From Osmia lignaria lignaria (lineage: Eukaryota; Arthropoda; Insecta; Hymenoptera; Megachilidae), in the NCBI RefSeq assembly GCF_051020975.1, contig NC_135041.1:11358256-11422255 (forward strand): DNA of 64,000 nucleotides, written 5' to 3'. This document shows positions 37,323 to 50,000 of the stretch, in pieces (the first letter of the stretch is position 1; each line of letters begins with the position of its first letter). Both the position numbers and the translations under genes were made by a program. Below the pieces are notes generated by a model. The model was not told the DNA's origin and did not search any database. It saw only the letters and a list, made by a program, of their open reading frames with translations.

Positions 37323-39342
37323 GTTCTATAAAAATGTTTAGATTACTTTACATTTTTATAGTATACCCTTGATGATCAATACGTTGTAATCTTTTTACTC
37401 GAAAAGAACTGTGTATCATATATTTATATGTTGAAATAACAATGAATGTATCAATATAAGTATATTGTTCATAAAATTTGATAATGCATTTTAATCAATA
37501 TTACACATTAATTAAAGAAATTACCTTGAAATAACTGTTAGTAACTGAAGAAGTTTTATAAATGGAAGAAAAAGTTATTCATAAAGAATTCATGATACTG
37601 TACGCAATATTTTTAAGTACAATAAGAAATAGAATAAGTTGTATAAATGTGGACGAGGAAAAATAAAATCTTAATAACTTTTACAAAGCTATATCTTTTC
37701 TCCTATTTCTGGCACACCTGTTCCTCGAATGAAGACAAAGTAACGAACATTGATTATCTATTTATTTATAAAATAGTTACATACTTTCAATTATAGTACA
37801 ATAACTAGTGATAATAATTATATCAATGTTTAGGCTTTTTCGTAACTAAGGTATTGCGAACGCAGCGTTTCAAACGATGATTTTTACCATTAAAAATATT
37901 CCCATGCATCTTTGAAGCTTCAACTGAAACGTACTCGTTGATACCCAAGACTTGTATACCGATGGCTACCCCTTTGAGGCAGTGTCAAAATTTCTACCGA
38001 GACAAGTGAATTTCGTTGCAAATAAGCTATGGCAGTGACTGCATTTCTTTAAATCAAAGAATTCAGTTTCTTTCTTTTCCCTTTCAGAAGTGATAAGCTC
38101 TTAACAGAAAGTTCTAAATTCTTCAACGAAAGAAATAGAAATTGTACATTTATACCTTTACAAGATGAAGTAACACGAAGCTTATTTAGAGCAGTCTTTC
38201 TGTGCAACATAAAGAAAGTGAATTATAAGTACAAAAAATAGTAACAATTATAATTGTTTATATCTAGATCCGAACAAGTAATATGAGACATTTAAAATCA
38301 AAACTCGCCAAGTCCTTTTTTTAGAAAAATTAATGAAACAAAATGATCGATTGATTAATCAATTATCGAAATTATTAACGGAAAATGTTCTATGAATTTT
38401 GGTAAACGAATGGATCCGGTGGGTATTGATTCCAAACGCCTCGTGTAATATTAGAAGATTTTTAATAGAATAATCGACATTACACATGACACAAATCTTC
38501 CAACGATATGTGTAAACAACAAAGTAACATTAAATGCTTAAGTGTCGATATATATATTATATATTAGACGACACATGATTCTCCGAAAAAGATTACACAT
38601 TTAATATCAGAGTTCACGAGAAGAACATGAATGTATGTTAATAAAAAAAAAAAAAAAAAAATGAAAGAATTAAATAACGATCGATGTTTCGTTTCGATGA
38701 AAATGTTTGTTACTAATCTAACAAAATCCCGTATGCAACGTAACCGATGTCCCAGATGCACGATACTTGTAGACAAGGACACGTTTTTCAGAAGATTTCA
38801 TTTTTCTATTCCTAACATTTAACAATCAACATTCAAACGAATAGTCCGATTACATGCTGGTACCAATCGGAAACGGAATCCTCTTTCACGGGTAAAAGAA
38901 AATAATGAAAAATAAGAATTCATTTTCTTTAACTTGGAAATTTTGATAAATTGCTCGTTCATAGGACGCTATTTCCGGTTGGTACATTAAAGCTACGAGA
39001 TACACGTAGTTTTACCACGGATATATTACATATACATTTGCTTTACACCGAAAATATACCATCATATGAATATTTCTTTCACCATTTTAATCCTTCTATT
39101 TTTTTCTCCGTTAAATTCCTTCACCTTTAACATGACGTATATTTATTTATTTCATTTTGTCTAACTTACTGTGATATAAGCGCACGATGCTTGAAAACTC
39201 GCGTGTCTCATGATGAATTTTCGAAGAATAATTTTATTGATAATGAAAAAGAAAAATACGATGGTTTAAAATTATTTCAACTATATAAAGTTGAATAACA
39301 TTCACGGAACGCGTTTTTTCTTAAATGTTCAATTTGTAATTA

Positions 39343-39716
39343 TTAGGTTGTTCTGCATCAAACGATTCATTTTAAAACGAAAGGTTTTACATAATTTGAT
39401 GACAGTATGACAAAATAGCTTTTATGTTATACAATAAGTTTGAAGCTTAAAGTTTGATGAAAACGTTTACATAAAGCTTTCATTAATATTTTTTATACAA
39501 AATGGCTAGTTTGTCGTTGAAATAAATAACGAACCAATGATCAATGGATTGTTTGTTACAATAAAAAATCAGCCAGTTTGTATTAAAAGTGTTGATGGAG
39601 CTTTGAGTAGTCATTTTCATATAAAAAATTTCAAGCTTTATATTGATATGCCATAAGTACTATTTTGTAGTACTTTTTACACTTCGAAATTGTTCATTTA
39701 ATATGCAACAACCTAA
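39343..39716. mobile_element. Mariner-like MITE, 374 bp
   Basis: The left end TTAGGTTGTTCTGCAT and the complement of the right end, TTAGGTTGTTGCATAT, form imperfect terminal inverted repeats. TA precedes the left end (39341-39342) and TG, one change from TA, follows the right. The interior block GAAGCTTAAAGTTTGATGAAAA, followed by ACAAAATGGCTAG, recurs in the tandem array at 57535-58172. No transposase frame. Termini starting TTAGGT and insertion at TA suggest mobilisation by a mariner transposase. Confidence 0.6.
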
Positions 39717-40131
39717 TGGGATGAAATTAAAATTTCATTACGTTTATCCAAGTGATCATTGCATTTTTGTGTGAAATATTAAGTATAATCCTTTGATGAG
39801 AATGAGTCTGTTTTTTTTTTTAGTTTCGATTTTATACTAAAATCTAAAGACAGCAAAATTAATAATGTTCGTACGGTACAATGTTCATTGGTTTGAGCAA
39901 ACAGAGATATCAACGTTCGATTTCGTTTCACACTCGAATTTGTACGTTTAAATCTAGGAACAGTGAAACTTAAATAATTCAGTACAGGTAACTCCCACAT
40001 AAAACTCAGAAAAATTTCGAACAATATTCTTTTTCAACATTTTCATTATTTCCTTGCAGCAGTCATAATAAAACCAATTAATTATCAAAAAATTTTATTC
40101 TTTGTATTCTAAATCATTTAGTGAAAACATC

Positions 40132-40230
40132 ATTGGCGTAACTAAGTAGGTAGGAGATTTTTCCTATTACTATTTTTCTTTGCCCCCAATTAATTCATTA
40201 ATCTCAATTATTTCTTAAATTTCTATTTTT
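40132..40230. repeat. Dispersed repeat, GGC(A/G)TAACTA type, second copy
   Basis: GGCGTAACTAAGTAGG followed about 40 bases later by TTTGCCCCC corresponds to the repeat at 4508-4600. The downstream AATTTC-rich sequence is also similar, but without the regular 32-bp tandem. Confidence 0.35.
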
Positions 40231-41273
40231 ATATCACAGAAATTATACAAAAGAAAAATTAGCAGCTTTTGTTTCAAAGCTGCTGTTCCTATTAAGTCAT
40301 GGAAGTCTGGAAGTTAGAATTATGTTTCCAAGTGACCAAAAAAAGGAATGCATGAGGATAATTAAAAGAATCCAAGAATTTTTGTTTAAGAATTAAAATA
40401 TTGCACTTTTGTCAGTTTTTGTAATACAGTTCTCTTAGTTCCAAAATCATAATTAGTCCTTCGGTCCAAAACCACTGTGTTCTGTGGGGGTTACTTGTAC
40501 TACTTCCTTCACGAAGCATAATTCGTTACACTGATCGTTCGAATGTGTTGCTAAAGTTCCTGCGCGCTCCACTTTCACAAGTTTTCATAATTCATATTCC
40601 AGAGAGAAAAATCAACCCCCCAAAAATGTCGAAATTTTACTCGTGCGCCGTGTAACACAGTCAGCCTACATTGTTGTGTTCTCAATTAATATTCTTCTTA
40701 TGAATACGTAATCTATACGATTGGACCATCTGTTAGCCAGTACAAGCACAGCCTGACCATAATCTTCTAATTCTGCTTAAATATCGATGCTGACCGTGAA
40801 TGGCTCATAGACCCTTTGAAACAATCCTCGCCAGGGTTGGTTTGTTTTTCCAGGGTATCGAGCCTCGTCACACGGATCAATTCCTTTTCGATCGTTTTTG
40901 TCCAACAATTACGATACTACGCCTAGTTACATACCACTGAAAATATATACTCCATAAAGATGCGATTAGCTATCGAGAAGAAGATAGATTTCGTACAGAA
41001 AAGATACAGATGGTGGACAGAATAATAGAAATAGCAACAAATTTGTTGTATTTCCTGCGAGATTTTCATTTAAATTTATAATATTTCCAAATGTTCTCTA
41101 ATTTTGCTAGCCACATATTCAATGGAATCTTCGACATTTGTAATTTTACCTTTCTTTTTAAGCATAATCCAAAATTATTGATATTGTTAATAGTATTAGA
41201 ATAGATAAAAATAAGGTGAAGAATAAAGGCGTGGAAAATTAAAACCAGAAATATGTGACAGCAGTCACCAGTG

Positions 41274-41596
41274 TTAACACGTTAAATTTCATACGGGTTG
41301 AAAAGGGATGAAATTTTATGTAATCCAATTATCAAAAGAAGAAATGATGAAAATCAATTTTGAATGATATTGGTATTATACTAAGTATGTAAAGTTTCAA
41401 ATTGCGAGCTTAATAATTAATTAAAATTTAATACAATTAAATAACCGAAAAAAGTAACATTAATATTACATTTATTTTGTAAAGTAGCAAGTGGAAAGTG
41501 TTACTTGAAAAACTCTATTAATAAAGAAAAAAATATTTAATAATTTCATGCAATAATAAATATACTAATAACCCTCGCTGGTATTCAACGCGTTAA
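41274..41596. mobile_element. TTAA-flanked piggyBac-like MITE, 323 bp
   Basis: TTAACACGTTAAATTTCATA at the left and TTAACGCGTTGAATACCAGC on the complementary strand at the right are diverged inverted repeats that both start with the TTAA target. A GGG block lies about 20 bases in from each end. The interior is AT-rich and non-coding. Confidence 0.55.
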
Positions 41597-42318
41597 CAAA
41601 ATAAATTTATATTTATAACAAACATATCCATTATTTTGTCCAATATCTGCATATAATTGAATTCTATCCAAATACAGTGTGCCTACTTTCATTCTTTTTA
41701 TCCTTCCAAGTGGAGCCAATCGAGATTCACTTCATTACCTTTGTACTTGTTCGTTAGTAACATTTCTTCTTTATTACAGAATGAAGAATTTGAGAAATTT
41801 GTTAGGCGATATGTTGCATTGTTTTTGATCGTTGAAGAAGGGTGCAGGATTTTAGGACTCCACTTTCGCGTAAAGTATCTTGAAGCGATGCAAATTTAGT
41901 TTTTTCTTTCAATAGCAGAATGAAACTAGTGTTGTGCAAGTGATAGGTATACGAACGATTCAAATGAGAGAATCATTTCGAACCGGTTCTTATTGTCTCC
42001 ATCGATGAACTAAAGAGAAACGCTTTTTCTTTTCTCTCCCTTCGAGGAATTCTTTCCTCGATTGCGCCCTTAGAAAATACGAAATCTGGTCCTTAGGAAT
42101 AACGCCAGAAAAATACTCTCTGTTCGCTAATTTGTTTCGAAAAAGTAAGATTTTTATATCGTTTTGATAAATGATTTATGTGTCCGCGTTCCTTGGGTGT
42201 CTAACTCAGACCTGTCCAAGAATTTGTCCTCCTGACAATTTATGGCAATCTTTTATAACAAAAGATAAATCAATATCGAAAAATAGGAGTTCGAAAAAAT
42301 TCTTGGTAGAGATTTAGG

Positions 42319-42397
42319 GCTAATTAATTAAAATTAGACCCCGTATTTTAAGAGAGTTCTTGTGTCACTAATCTCGTTAAAATTCAAGTCATACTCC
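42319..42397 (+). repeat. Dispersed repeat copy (pair with 23165-23240)
   Basis: AATTAATTAAAATTAG, ACCCCGTATT and TGTCACTAATCTC occur in the same order as on the minus strand at 23165-23240. It is an old diverged element of unknown class. Confidence 0.4.
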
Positions 42398-44781
42398 AGC
42401 CCTGTCATTAACCCAAATAAAAAAGCGCCTCGTTTAACGAGAAATATTAAAATGACGAAAAGGAAATAAAAAGTAAGAGGATGGCCTCCTCTATTTGCTT
42501 CTCTAAGGCTTATTTTCAGAGCATTTCGTAGACAGGTCTGATCTAATCTCTCGTACAATGCGAATTTGAAATAACACTTTGAAGTGTATGCTCGTCGGTG
42601 AGATCGCCAATTTAATTTGAAATCCAGCTGAAGTTTCATTCGATTCATAGTTAACGATCTTTGGATAGTTTTGAACTCTCACCTTTTCTCCAAGGCGTTC
42701 TAGAAGACACGTTAAATACGTATATGTAATAACAGTTTTGACTAACGATCGACAATGATGTAATTAATTAGATCGATCGGTTACGTTTTTTTTTTTCTAA
42801 TCATAGATACAAGGTCTTACAGATGCAAGCCTCTAGACACGCTATAAGATAAGACAATTCTCTGTTAGTGATAATGTGTGTGTACGTGTATTTTAGTGTT
42901 CTCTGTGTGTGCATTACGTGTTTAGAACGTGAGTTGATTAAGTATAAGATAGAATTAATTATTAAAAAAAAGAGATGTACAATTTTGTTAAAGAAAAAGA
43001 AATGCAAGTATTCCTTTTTTTTTACGAATCTGTATAGTTTCTTTTTAATCTTTGAAATACTTCCACTTTCGGAATTGTAATATGTAACACATAATGTTTT
43101 ATTCAACACCATTTAATTTTGCCTGTCTTCTACGGTTTTGAGGCTATAGTTTATCCCAGTTGTATGAAACACCTTCTATACGAATACAGTAAATTTTAAT
43201 TAATTGGGACACATTGGCACCGAATTAATTTACCTCGCGAATATGTCCTTATTTTGGTAACTGGACTATGTATTAATATTATGAACTGGGTCATAAATTT
43301 AATAATAATAAATATTTCCTATGATTTTGATCGTGATTAAATAAATAGCGTTTACTGTAATTAGTTCTATCTTATTCTTGATTAACGATGTGGACAAGAA
43401 AATACCTTACGCGTTTTTCTTTTCTGACAATCTAGATCTAACATTCGGTTGAGGTTGAAAATATCTAGACAATATAGTTACTCCGTTCTCTTGCCTTTCT
43501 TTATACTTACATCAGTAACTTCAAAGACATGCGGTAGTGATCGAGTTTGATACGAGGCAACCATCGACGTTTGCCTCACCTTTACACGTAAATTCTTATG
43601 TTCTAAAGTGTAGGCGCTGCTAAAAATCGGAGAAATCTCTGTTCCTGTATTTCTGTACTGCCTATATCTATGTCCGTGTCCCGTCGTTTCCTCAACTACT
43701 CAGCTTTCGTTTCGACTTTTCATTGTCTTCGTTTCTGGCCATCTCGATGCATCGACAAATGTTCCACATTGTCATTGATACTCTTAAAGTAATTGTATCA
43801 CAAAAGTTACATTCCAAATTTAGGATACAAGTACTATAATACTGATGTAAAATAAATAAGTCACCTTAACAATATAAAATAATAAGTCAATCATTGGATA
43901 CAAGCTATTGACAGAAGGCTTCATTTCTGAAACTATATTATTCTTTTTGAATAATTCATATTATATCTTCATTATAAATTAACAATAGCATTCTCGTGTT
44001 ATTATTAAAAATGTATAGTATCGAGCAAAGTATTCCTCTAGGAAAAATAGCGTTACAAGGATACAATAACTGAAAAGTTAAAACTTCAAAAACAATGTAA
44101 TGGAAACTTTTACCAACGAAATTTTATTACTTTTTTTAGCGGAAAAATTAACGGATGGAGAAGAAAATTTTCAGACCTGAACATTTTCAAGATTTTATTT
44201 CAATTATCTAAAAAATTACTTCTTTATAAAATAAAAAAAAGCACAATGAAATTGTTATTATTTCAAATAAATTTCTATTTCTTGTGTATTCAATCAACAG
44301 ACTGAAATGTTATTTCAAACAATTATTTCTTATTTGAGTAATTTCAACTGAAATTAGCTCAGGTCTGTTCTCCTTTCGTTCGAACATTTCCAACCCCATC
44401 CGGCTGAATTTCAAAGGATTCGAACTATGCTTTCGATGCATCGTTAGCCTCGTTTCGTTCGTTCGAGCACACACCGACCATTTTTATTTATACTTTATCA
44501 GAAATGGGCAGTGATGAAAAACGGTTAAATATATATTTCGCACGGGGTATCGTCGTTACCCGACGCGGACGCTTTGGTCCAGTCATTGCAAAAATGTTAC
44601 TAATCACAATAAAAATTCGGTATCTTGGATTCCTTCAAATGGAAAATCAACAAACCCTTCCACGCAATTTGTTTCTATCTGAGACTCTTTTTTTCTCCAC
44701 CCACAACGTTACAGACTATTTGCATTAATTCTCTCTCTTTAGCAGCACGCAGTCTTTACGAGCTAAATTCTTATACCACGA

Positions 44782-44822
44782 TTAATAATAATAATAATAG
44801 TAATAATAATAATAATAATAAT
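44782..44822 (+). repeat. (AAT)n microsatellite
   Basis: About thirteen trinucleotide units of the AAT/TAA type with a single interrupting G. It creates a poly-Asn stretch in one spurious frame and has no coding meaning. Confidence 0.9.
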
Positions 44823-45048
44823 TCACTTACCTGTCACAAAAATAAATACTTTTACTGTATCGCTTAATCTACTCTCTTATCAACTAGAAACGACCCCCGC
44901 TTAACATGGCCAGCTGCTCCAGCGGGTTTTTACGATATCTCTTTTTATATATACTTTCTACATTTCGAGTTAAGTTTATTTTCTCTTTCGTCTTTATTTT
45001 CTTTTTGTTGCCTAACGTTCAACGTTGCGATCTAAGCATGCTGAAAAT

Positions 45049-45332
45049 TTAACACTTTGACTGCCACTGTGTCAATATCTGGGTCAGTACCGGGCTGAAG
45101 TTACTTCGAATTATGAATAAATAACGAATAAACTAATAATTTATTATCGGATAGCGGATGTTTAAACATTTATAATATACCAAAGTGAACAGAAATGATA
45201 TAAGAAAAGAAAAAATGAATTATTCAGAATTTGTAATATTTGCACCCTTAAAGAAGGGTTAACAAGAATAATTTAGGAAATTTTAGTTTTTACTGTGATT
45301 CGACAAATGTTACGTGACAGCCAACGTGTTAA
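45049..45332. mobile_element. TTAA-flanked piggyBac-like MITE, 284 bp
   Basis: TTAACACTTTGACTGCCAC at the left and TTAACACGTTGGCTGTCAC on the complementary strand at the right agree at 16 of 19 positions, each beginning with the TTAA target. The interior has no open frame of note. It is clearly better conserved than the neighbouring TTAA elements. Confidence 0.7.
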
Positions 45333-45606
45333 TCCGAGATCCATTTCTTAATATCTCGTTGTGCAGCTGAAAGTTTAACGATGATCCGCGATCGTCTGGT
45401 ACAGAATGGACAAAGTTTATATTCATTTGATGCTTTACGATCGCGGACAGAATTTGAAATTCGAAGCCCAACCACATGCTTTTACGGCAAACAATGGTGG
45501 TATCAAAATAAAATTAAAAAAACTACAATATTAAGAAATGAAAAATAATAACATTGGGAGCAGATCAGAGAATCTGCTTCATTTATATTTTATGTAATTT
45601 TAATTA

Positions 45607-45859
45607 TTAGGTCATTTCATAAGTCGCTTTTACAAACAATTTTAATAACAAATATAATATAAATATCGACAAAAAATATTAGATCAATCCGATAGAAATT
45701 GCAAAAAAAAGTTATTTAGTTAAAAAATTAATTTCATCACAAAGAATGAATCTCCGAAGAAAATTTTTCTATATACATTTGTTATGTTTCTGTTTCTGCA
45801 CAGAAAATTGATAAATAATTAAATTTATAAAAAATAATAATACATATGAAATCACCTAA
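45607..45859. mobile_element. Mariner-like MITE, 253 bp
   Basis: The left terminus TTAGGTCATTTCATAAGT and the complement of the right terminus TTAGGTGATTTCATATGT match at 16 of 18 positions. TA precedes the left end and TG follows the right, consistent with a decayed TA duplication. No transposase. It is only 275 bp from the TTAA element at 45049. Confidence 0.65.
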
Positions 45860-46916
45860 TGAATATAAATTTTAAACTTGACGTTCTGCGTAATAAATAA
45901 TAGGCTGGTAAAAAAATATCCTTTTAGTTAAAAACTAAACTACCTTACTATTCATCTTACAATACCGTGCAAATGAGTTTGTCAAAGTGAAAAATAAACG
46001 TTTCACTTTGTTTCCTTTCGATCAAAGAAAAGAAAGATAAAAAACAACTAAAGAGTAACTGTATAAAGCTAAGCTCAATTATTGTTTCTCATATAAATAC
46101 TCTGTTTTGAATATCTGTGCTTCTCTATACAACTATTCTCTGGAACGAACAATGCCGCGTACAATTTACTTTTAAACGGCATATTTCTTTCAACAATTTC
46201 CTTTTTCCTCTTCTCTTTCGAGAATCGCACGAGTGCTACAGGAATAACGATCCGTCTTATCATTAAACATCAACTTCCACGCAATTATAGTAAATTTCTT
46301 CGTTAATCCTCGTCAACCATTACGAATAACATTTTTCTTTATATATATAATTAGCTGCATGTTTGTTCATCGTTTGTAGCGCGCGTCCCGTAAAAACGAA
46401 CTACAAGTTCGTAACAATAATTATCCACTCGTAACTACTAACAACCATGTTAATATCGTTCTTCTGCGTTACTTTATTTTTTTTTTTTGGTAATTTTTTG
46501 GTTTTTAATAAATTCTCGTTCAACTAACCCTTTCTCGTCTAGCGGTACGCATACGTAGAACTAGAACTACGGATTCTCGAAAGAACAATCTCTATTCTTT
46601 TCTCTGGGTCGACTTTTAGACACAGTTTCCGGGTGTCTTGTGACGCGACCTTTTTACTCCTCGATCATTCTTTTCTTTCCTACCGAGTTGTAAGAGACAA
46701 ATGTGTGTGCTGTTTCCTCTGAAGAACGAGTCGACCAAATCCCCCTTTTGAAATTCACGATGACTCTCGTTGTCGCTCGAGATCTTCGTGATACACCTTG
46801 AGGAGAAATGCATCTGGTCCAGAAGGTAAGGTACAACGTTGAGCGATTTATTCCGAAAAAGAAAACGTCGAGTAATCTCTTCAGGTCCATGGAGTGTATC
46901 GTGGTCGCGCCGAGTG

Positions 46917-47027
46917 TCAGAAGGCCGTGTCTAATGCTGCCATACTCGTGGAGATATCCGGATCCGCTTGGCAAGCTTCTAAAAATTCTGACAACGTCAC
47001 CACGCCGTCCTTGTTACCGTCCATCTT
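46917..47027 (-). CDS. KChIP last coding exon (EF-hand 4 and C-terminus)
   Basis: The exon follows the acceptor CTGTTGCAG and encodes KMDGNKDGVVTLSEFLEACQ and on to the stop, 36 residues. The EF-hand loop DGNKDGVVTLSE has canonical ligands at positions 1, 3, 5, 9 and 12. The end, MAALDTAF, resembles the hydrophobic C-terminal helix of KChIPs. Phase 0, matching the previous exon's MFQ end. Frames below 46917 on this strand are 3' UTR. Confidence 0.92.
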   Translation of the reverse strand, partial: KMDGNKDGVVTLSEFLEACQADPDISTSMAALDTAF

Positions 47028-50000
47028 CTGCAACAGTCGCAAAACGTTTATCGTTACATTGGATTCTCTCGGGAATATCCTATTTCGTGTTGTAGCAATT
47101 GGATTTATTTCCTGCAAGATTTACTTTTTTTGTTTTGCTGCATGTATCCAGTCGTATTGATTAAATTTTCAACTTTAAATTAACGTAGCGTAAGTGCCAT
47201 TTTATATCACGTTTATGTCATGAAATCAAGTCATAATTTTTACATATAAAAATCGTTCATTTGATGTGTAATGATCTAATAGATACATAATGATTCTTTC
47301 CATTAACGAATTGTAATTAGGGGGTATCCATTTGCGTGAACCCGTCTGTTCGACTCTCCCTTTAGAGAGCTAATGCGAACAAGGATCGATTATATCTCCG
47401 ATCATACTACGTGTAAATACACGAAAATTGAGTTCTGTTCAACACAATCGGAAATCTGTTGTTGAGTTGAGAGAATTGCAAAATCATCGTCGATCTCTGT
47501 TGGTTCTGAATTAAGCTTCTAGCGCTTCTATAAAGGGAACGAGAATTCATCAGCATGGTCTGCTGTTTCCGGATTAATTGAACTCGTGCTTAACAACAAG
47601 CTACGGTCCATCATCGCGATTCAACAATATCATTTACACTAGAGATGGTTATTGAGATTAAATCTGAAATTTCTATTGATTGTTATGGATTCGTTTTAAC
47701 TGTAATAAATTTTGATATATTAATAACAAATTTTGCAACAAAATATATATTTATAGTTCCTACAGTTCGAGCAATTACATTTATTTATTGTTTCTTTCTT
47801 GAATCAATTTTAATCATTTATGTTGGATTTATTTATTTTATTTTTGGTTTTAAAATTATTAATTTATCGAACGTTCAGAAGTGCAAATCAGTGATAGAAA
47901 AAGAAGTAAAGGCAATTTTGATGATGAAATGGCAAACGCAAATTCGCGTTGAAAGTTCTTCAACACCTCTGTACAGTTCCTCTATCCATCTCTATCTCTG
48001 CTGGCAGAATTTTCCAACCGTGGGATCGTGAAATGAATCAGCGGAGGGGATCAATCGATGGTAATTAATCAGGGAGAAAGCAGATGTAACTGATGTGAAC
48101 TATACCACACACATACAGTTCGTTATCCTGGTATAGACTTTTAATTAAAAACGAGCATCGAGGGTTCGGTGAAGAGACCACCGTTGAAATCAGCTCTATT
48201 GTTACTGAAAACCACCTGCCGAACTTTCGAGAGCACTTTATGCCCAGTTAAACGTACGGTTCATGTGGAAATTTAAAAAAATAAGATAAAATTAAGTAGT
48301 TGCTTTCTATGATGCCTAAACAAGTTTAGGTATAATTTGTTTATTTTAAATTAAAAATATTTCTGTCAAATTACATGCAAAATTAAAATCTGTATCATGT
48401 AGACTGTACTATAAGATGAAAATATATACTTTCAGCAGTCAATTCAACACGCATAAATTTAACGGTTCATGTAAATGTTTGTTCTATCTGACTATATTAC
48501 AACTTGTCCCCGAGTTACAATTGTTTTTGTGTCGTACCAGTTGTTCAGCTGTTTCTATTGAAATTACTCTAAATGTCCACTTTCGGTTTAAATACAACCC
48601 TTTAGACGTCTTATCATTGACCTTCTGACCTATTCAAAATTGCTAGGGGTTGTTCGAATTCGGGTACGCGTGCACTTGCCTAACTTCCGACATAATGGAT
48701 TTTATCATGGGAATAATTCTAACTTCTAATACGTTTCAGAATTATTTTTTTTACGAAGAATCGATTCATAAAAGAATGATCTAAAAAAAATGATGACAAT
48801 GAAATTTTTGAAATGCCTCCACTTCTGGTGCCGATGCATGTATCGTGTGATGCTTTATTCAATATCATTTAATTTTGTTTAATGAACTTTGTTCTATTTT
48901 TTATTATTTTACAGATTATATCCGGACAAGTTGATTGGGTCATATTGTACAGTTAAACCTTTTTCAATTATACAGCGATTAACTGTAAAATTTCTATTCT
49001 GTTTATCGAATTATTAAATCGCAGAGCATAAAATACTCGTCTCTGGTGGTTCTTTTATGCCCACGATCCACTTAGGGCAGTGCAAAACTAAACTTCTAAC
49101 TAATTGCGATTCAAGAGTCATTCCATTGAGGACACGTACACAAATGCCATGTTTTGCAATGGGGGTTGGCGTTAGAATTGGAATTACTGAGTTTCCTTCC
49201 TCCCTATTCTCCTTGTATTCCTCCCTTTGCCTGTTAGTTCTCTTAGCTCTTTATGCACACACGTGCATACATACATGTACACACACGGGCAAGGAAACTG
49301 GCGACTGTAAACAAGCAGTTTATCCTTGGCTTTCGAAGCTGTTTCACCAAGCAGTCTTCGTTACGATTTTCCTTTTTGCGAAACTTTAGTATACACATCG
49401 TTTGCAAAGGCCAAGTACAAGAGAGACCCTCAAACAAAGATTCAGAATTAAACTGAATCGATTTGCTACAAGGTGTATAGTTCTAGTAATTTTATATTTG
49501 CTTTTATACCTAAATGATTTGGGAATGTTTATAAAGTGCGTTAGAAAATTAGAAAATCATTAATGCATGACGCACCCAGTGTGTCATCGAATGTTTACAA
49601 TACAGTGTAAGATGCACCTAGTGTGTCCTCAAAAAAATTGTATAATATCAGTCAATGCTCAACAAAACTAACAATAAATAATTGAAAATATTAGAGGGGA
49701 AAATTTAACAATAAATTAATTAATTAAATTTCATCTTGTACAAAAAACAGAATAAGTGTGAAATATTAACAATATTTGCAATTATTTAAACGGTGTAGAA
49801 ATGAAAAATGTATAGATATTGTAATACATTTGATGTTGGTTATTCTGGTGTTAACAATTACATTGTATTTCAGATCTTCAAGCTTCTATATTATTTTCTT
49901 CCGCTGTTTAAGGCATATTTCTGGTTCGATTCTTGTTAAGACAGAGGATAACAAGAAACTCGTTTCCAGAAGCTATGAGATGTTCGTATAAATTGTCTCC

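Larger units (their letters stand above)
37323..46916. other. Convergent intergenic spacer between FTase alpha and KChIP
   Basis: No supported gene is seen in this 9.6 kb. The plus-strand FTase alpha gene and the minus-strand KChIP gene end towards each other here, so both 3' UTRs lie at its edges. A possible FTase polyadenylation signal is AATAAA near 37663. For KChIP, AAATAAAG on the minus strand near 46470 is a candidate. The middle is AT-rich and holds four miniature transposons, a dispersed repeat, a poly-A run at 38643-38660 and an (AAT)n microsatellite. Confidence 0.55.

Noticed and set aside
46616..46974. Minus-strand frames of 65 and 106 codons next to the last KChIP exon
   Set aside because: They run in another frame over the EF-hand 4 exon and its 3' UTR.
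47645..48031. 128-codon plus-strand open frame rich in Ile, Phe and Tyr
   Set aside because: Composition follows the T-rich DNA. It lies antisense within a KChIP intron, has no promoter signs and resembles no membrane protein family.
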